Part shown: piece after piece, positions 61,743-64,000 of the stretch
How positions within the stretch are numbered: the first letter of the stretch is position 1
How the letters are laid out: every line of letters starts with the position of its first letter
From: Nymphalis io
Taxonomy: Eukaryota; Arthropoda; Insecta; Lepidoptera; Nymphalidae
Reading direction: 5' to 3'
Assembly (NCBI RefSeq): GCF_905147045.1
Contig: NC_065916.1
Location: forward strand, 3,562,561-3,626,560
Length of the DNA: 64,000 nucleotides
Translations under genes and position numbers: made by a program
Notes under the pieces: model-generated
Told to the model about the DNA's origin: nothing
Databases searched by the model: none
What the model saw: only the letters and a program-made list of their open reading frames with translations

Positions 61743-64000
61743 GTTATTTTCTATTTAAATGAAATAACATATTTATATGCATACATATATAACGTAACTG
61801 TTTTTAAAATGATAATCACGTCCCAAGAAACAAATCTTTAGGTTTGTATTTTTTTTTTTTTTTTTGTTAATGGTAGCTCTTACAATGCCGATGTTACTTT
61901 TGCATTAAGCCGCACTGATATGTAAGACTCCAATAAAAATTGATTATAAATTTAAAACAATAATGTTGTACGGTAAAATAATTTTTGTATTTATTTAAAA
62001 AATAAAACATGCTTAGCATTTTAAAAACACAAACGTCATGACGCCATTTTGAATTACAATTTTGGCGCCATTAATATAATCACTACCTCAAGAGGTAAAC
62101 CAAAATTAGCTTTCATATTGTTAGTATTTAAACTTTGTACATTAAATGATATATCCAGTTCCTGTTTATAAATTGCAATTTTAAGTTAATGATACATATT
62201 TATATAACATTACGATATCTAACTATCAATGATCGGATTATTTAATGCCGATTTTACTTTAGACGATATGACATTGAATTTTTATGATTTGTATTAATTA
62301 ATATTTTTATAACTATCTGTGGTATCGATATTAATTAAACTACAATAATATTAAACATAATTTAATAAAAGCAATTAATGGTTGATAAGTATGGGATAAA
62401 TCGTTTTTCAATATAAGGGCGCAATAAGATTTTTTTTAAACAAAGATAATTAGTATCATTTACGTTTTTGGTCTAAGAAAACGTGTCGCGTTAAAAGTTA
62501 TTTTTTTAAATAAAAAAACATATTCAAACCTTTACTAACCTGATTATTATATTACACATAACAAATTAAAAAAAATTGCAGCATAAAATAATGTTAATTA
62601 TATATAAATTAAAAAATAAACATCCAGGTATTTAGGTATAAGTTGTAATAACTCGGTCATATTTTTTTGAGAACTTCAGGCATTATAAGCACGAACTATT
62701 CCCGTCAATCATATTCTGATCAGCTATAAATATAAATGAAATTTCGTCTATTACCTAACTTATGCAATACTAAATTTGAATATGTACCAAAACAAAATTA
62801 TATATTACTATTTTGGTAAATTTTTACAAAATTCAAGCGATTCATCACTGCTTGAAAATTATATTTTATTCTTATTAGGCGCCATTTTGAATATATAAGG
62901 AATGGCCTGTGTTTAAGATTCTGCGGCAACATGAATGGAAAAAAATACCGCTAAGCTAAATAACAATAATTATTAAAAGAATAGCAGACCTAACATCAGA
63001 AATAGCATTTGAGTGATAACCATCCTCAAGAATATTAAAAAATGCTCTGTTATGTCATATTCTGTTATTTTGAAAAGACCCCATTTTCAAATTCGTATTG
63101 TGTTATTTAAATTTATTAAAATATAAAATATTTTTAAACATAATCATGACGCCATTTTAAATTTAAATTTTGGCGCGATTCATATTATTGTATACATATC
63201 TTTTGTCGAAGTATTTAAATTTTGTACATTAAATCTAAATGATTTTTCTAGTTCCTGTAAGCTGATATAACTTGCTATTTTAAGTTAAATATACGTATTT
63301 ATGTAACACAAACGTAAGACATTTTTAAGTGACACCATTTTGAAATTCAGAAATATTTATGGGAACAAAATTAATTAAATAATTTGCTGTTTCGTTTTTC
63401 ATCTGTAAAAACAATTGTAAGTAAATATTTTAATTTATAATTTGTATGAACTAAAAATACCTAAAAAGTATCTTACTAAAAAAATGTATATTTATAAGTG
63501 TATTTTTTACATTTACTCTATATTTATCATCAAATTTGTATTTTATATATATTCCACTAAGATTCATTTTAACTTTTATCTTCTTCTTAACGACTTTAAA
63601 ATTTTCTTACATATCTTATTGTTTATACAAAAATAGTCCTTATTACATAAATTTTAAGTACGTATTTTATTAGATCTCTTTGCCTCAAAATATCAATTAA
63701 TCCGAATTAATTTAATTTGATAAAGTAATGGTAAGCGATGAAATGATGGTGTTAAATAATTAGTTGTGTATTATCTGTGGCAGTTCGCTTAGATTATTAA
63801 TTAGAAACGTGTGTTTCTTTAATTTTTTAATATTGTCAGAGTAAACGGCCAGTTTTAATAAACGTTAGCTTCGTGTCATCGATTTATGAAAATTTTAGGG
63901 TGTTATTAGACTAAATTAATCTTTTTATTTAATTATGCTTTGAATAAAACGTGTGATTGTGACTTAAAAAAAAACCAATGTTTTTCACTGACTTAGAAAA
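61743..64000 (+). repeat. AT-rich dispersed block (copy 4), with about 1.1-kb internal repetition
   Basis: CATGACGCCATTTTGAATTAC (62037) and CATGACGCCATTTTAAATT (63146) head two similar stretches. Each continues with TTTAAACTTTGTACATTAAA or TTTAAATTTTGTACATTAAA, a CCAGTTCCTGT or CTAGTTCCTGT, and GCAATTTTAAGTTAA or GCTATTTTAAGTTAA. No coding content is convincing. The block leaves the window at 64000. Confidence 0.8.

Larger units (their letters stand above)
56636..64000 (-). repeat. Right arm of the large imperfect palindrome, cut by the window end
   Basis: Reverse complement of 52660 down to 42490. Similarity persists to the last bases of the window, so the arm continues beyond it. Confidence 0.9.

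Overview
This window looks like repeat-rich nuclear DNA of a lepidopteran, probably a butterfly. The reasons are spliced animal-type genes with GT/AG introns, three tRNA-derived SINE families, a repeat resembling the lepidopteran Lep1 family, LINEs of RTE, R4/Dong and jockey/CR1 type, a Ty3/Gypsy element, and short CCTAA repeats of the insect telomere type. The order is inferred from repeat content; species and chromosome cannot be read from the sequence.

The main host gene is a GTPBP2-like translational GTPase, present as four rearranged copies. Copy 1 (4,089-17,834, + strand) holds exons 1-12, but exon 4 has lost 46 nt, exon 11 has a frameshifting gap, and exon 7 lacks an AG acceptor. Copy 2 (20,256-26,155, +), copy 3 (54,203-48,423, inverted) and copy 4 (55,735-61,240, +) share a derived form: exons 7-8 lost, exon 9 flipped, and exons 11 and 12 fused into a 69-nt in-frame exon. 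These three copies carry terminal exons 13-15, which copy 1 lacks. No copy is complete. The breakpoints fall in repeats: loss of exons 4-5 maps to two direct Lep1-like repeats, and the exon 9 flip to two opposed SINEs.

Copies 3 and 4 and their AT-rich flanks form a large imperfect palindrome. The left arm is about 42,490-52,660 and the right arm runs from about 56,636 past the window end, around a 4-kb spacer with a short CCTAA tract. A truncated RTE with a 7-bp target duplication sits only in the left arm. A third, direct copy of the same block (20,110-37,257) holds an intact RTE, a Gypsy element and a truncated SIRT5-like gene. The SIRT5/RTE segment is bounded by a perfect 27-bp inverted repeat.

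Layout: 1-2,777 LINE reaching the left edge; 2,778-4,482 exon 1 between 215-bp inverted repeats; 4,734-18,455 GTPBP2 copy 1 with a Dong element in the intron before exon 7; 18,478-20,100 truncated LINE; 20,110-37,257 copy-2 block; 37,258-41,350 an 89-bp minisatellite interrupted by a broken LINE; 41,361-42,490 SINE and plain sequence; 42,490-64,000 the palindrome.

Host coding content is therefore fragments of two genes. The rest is mobile DNA and segmental duplication, the pattern expected of a W chromosome, pericentromere or other low-recombination region. A haplotype-mixing assembly error could explain part of it.
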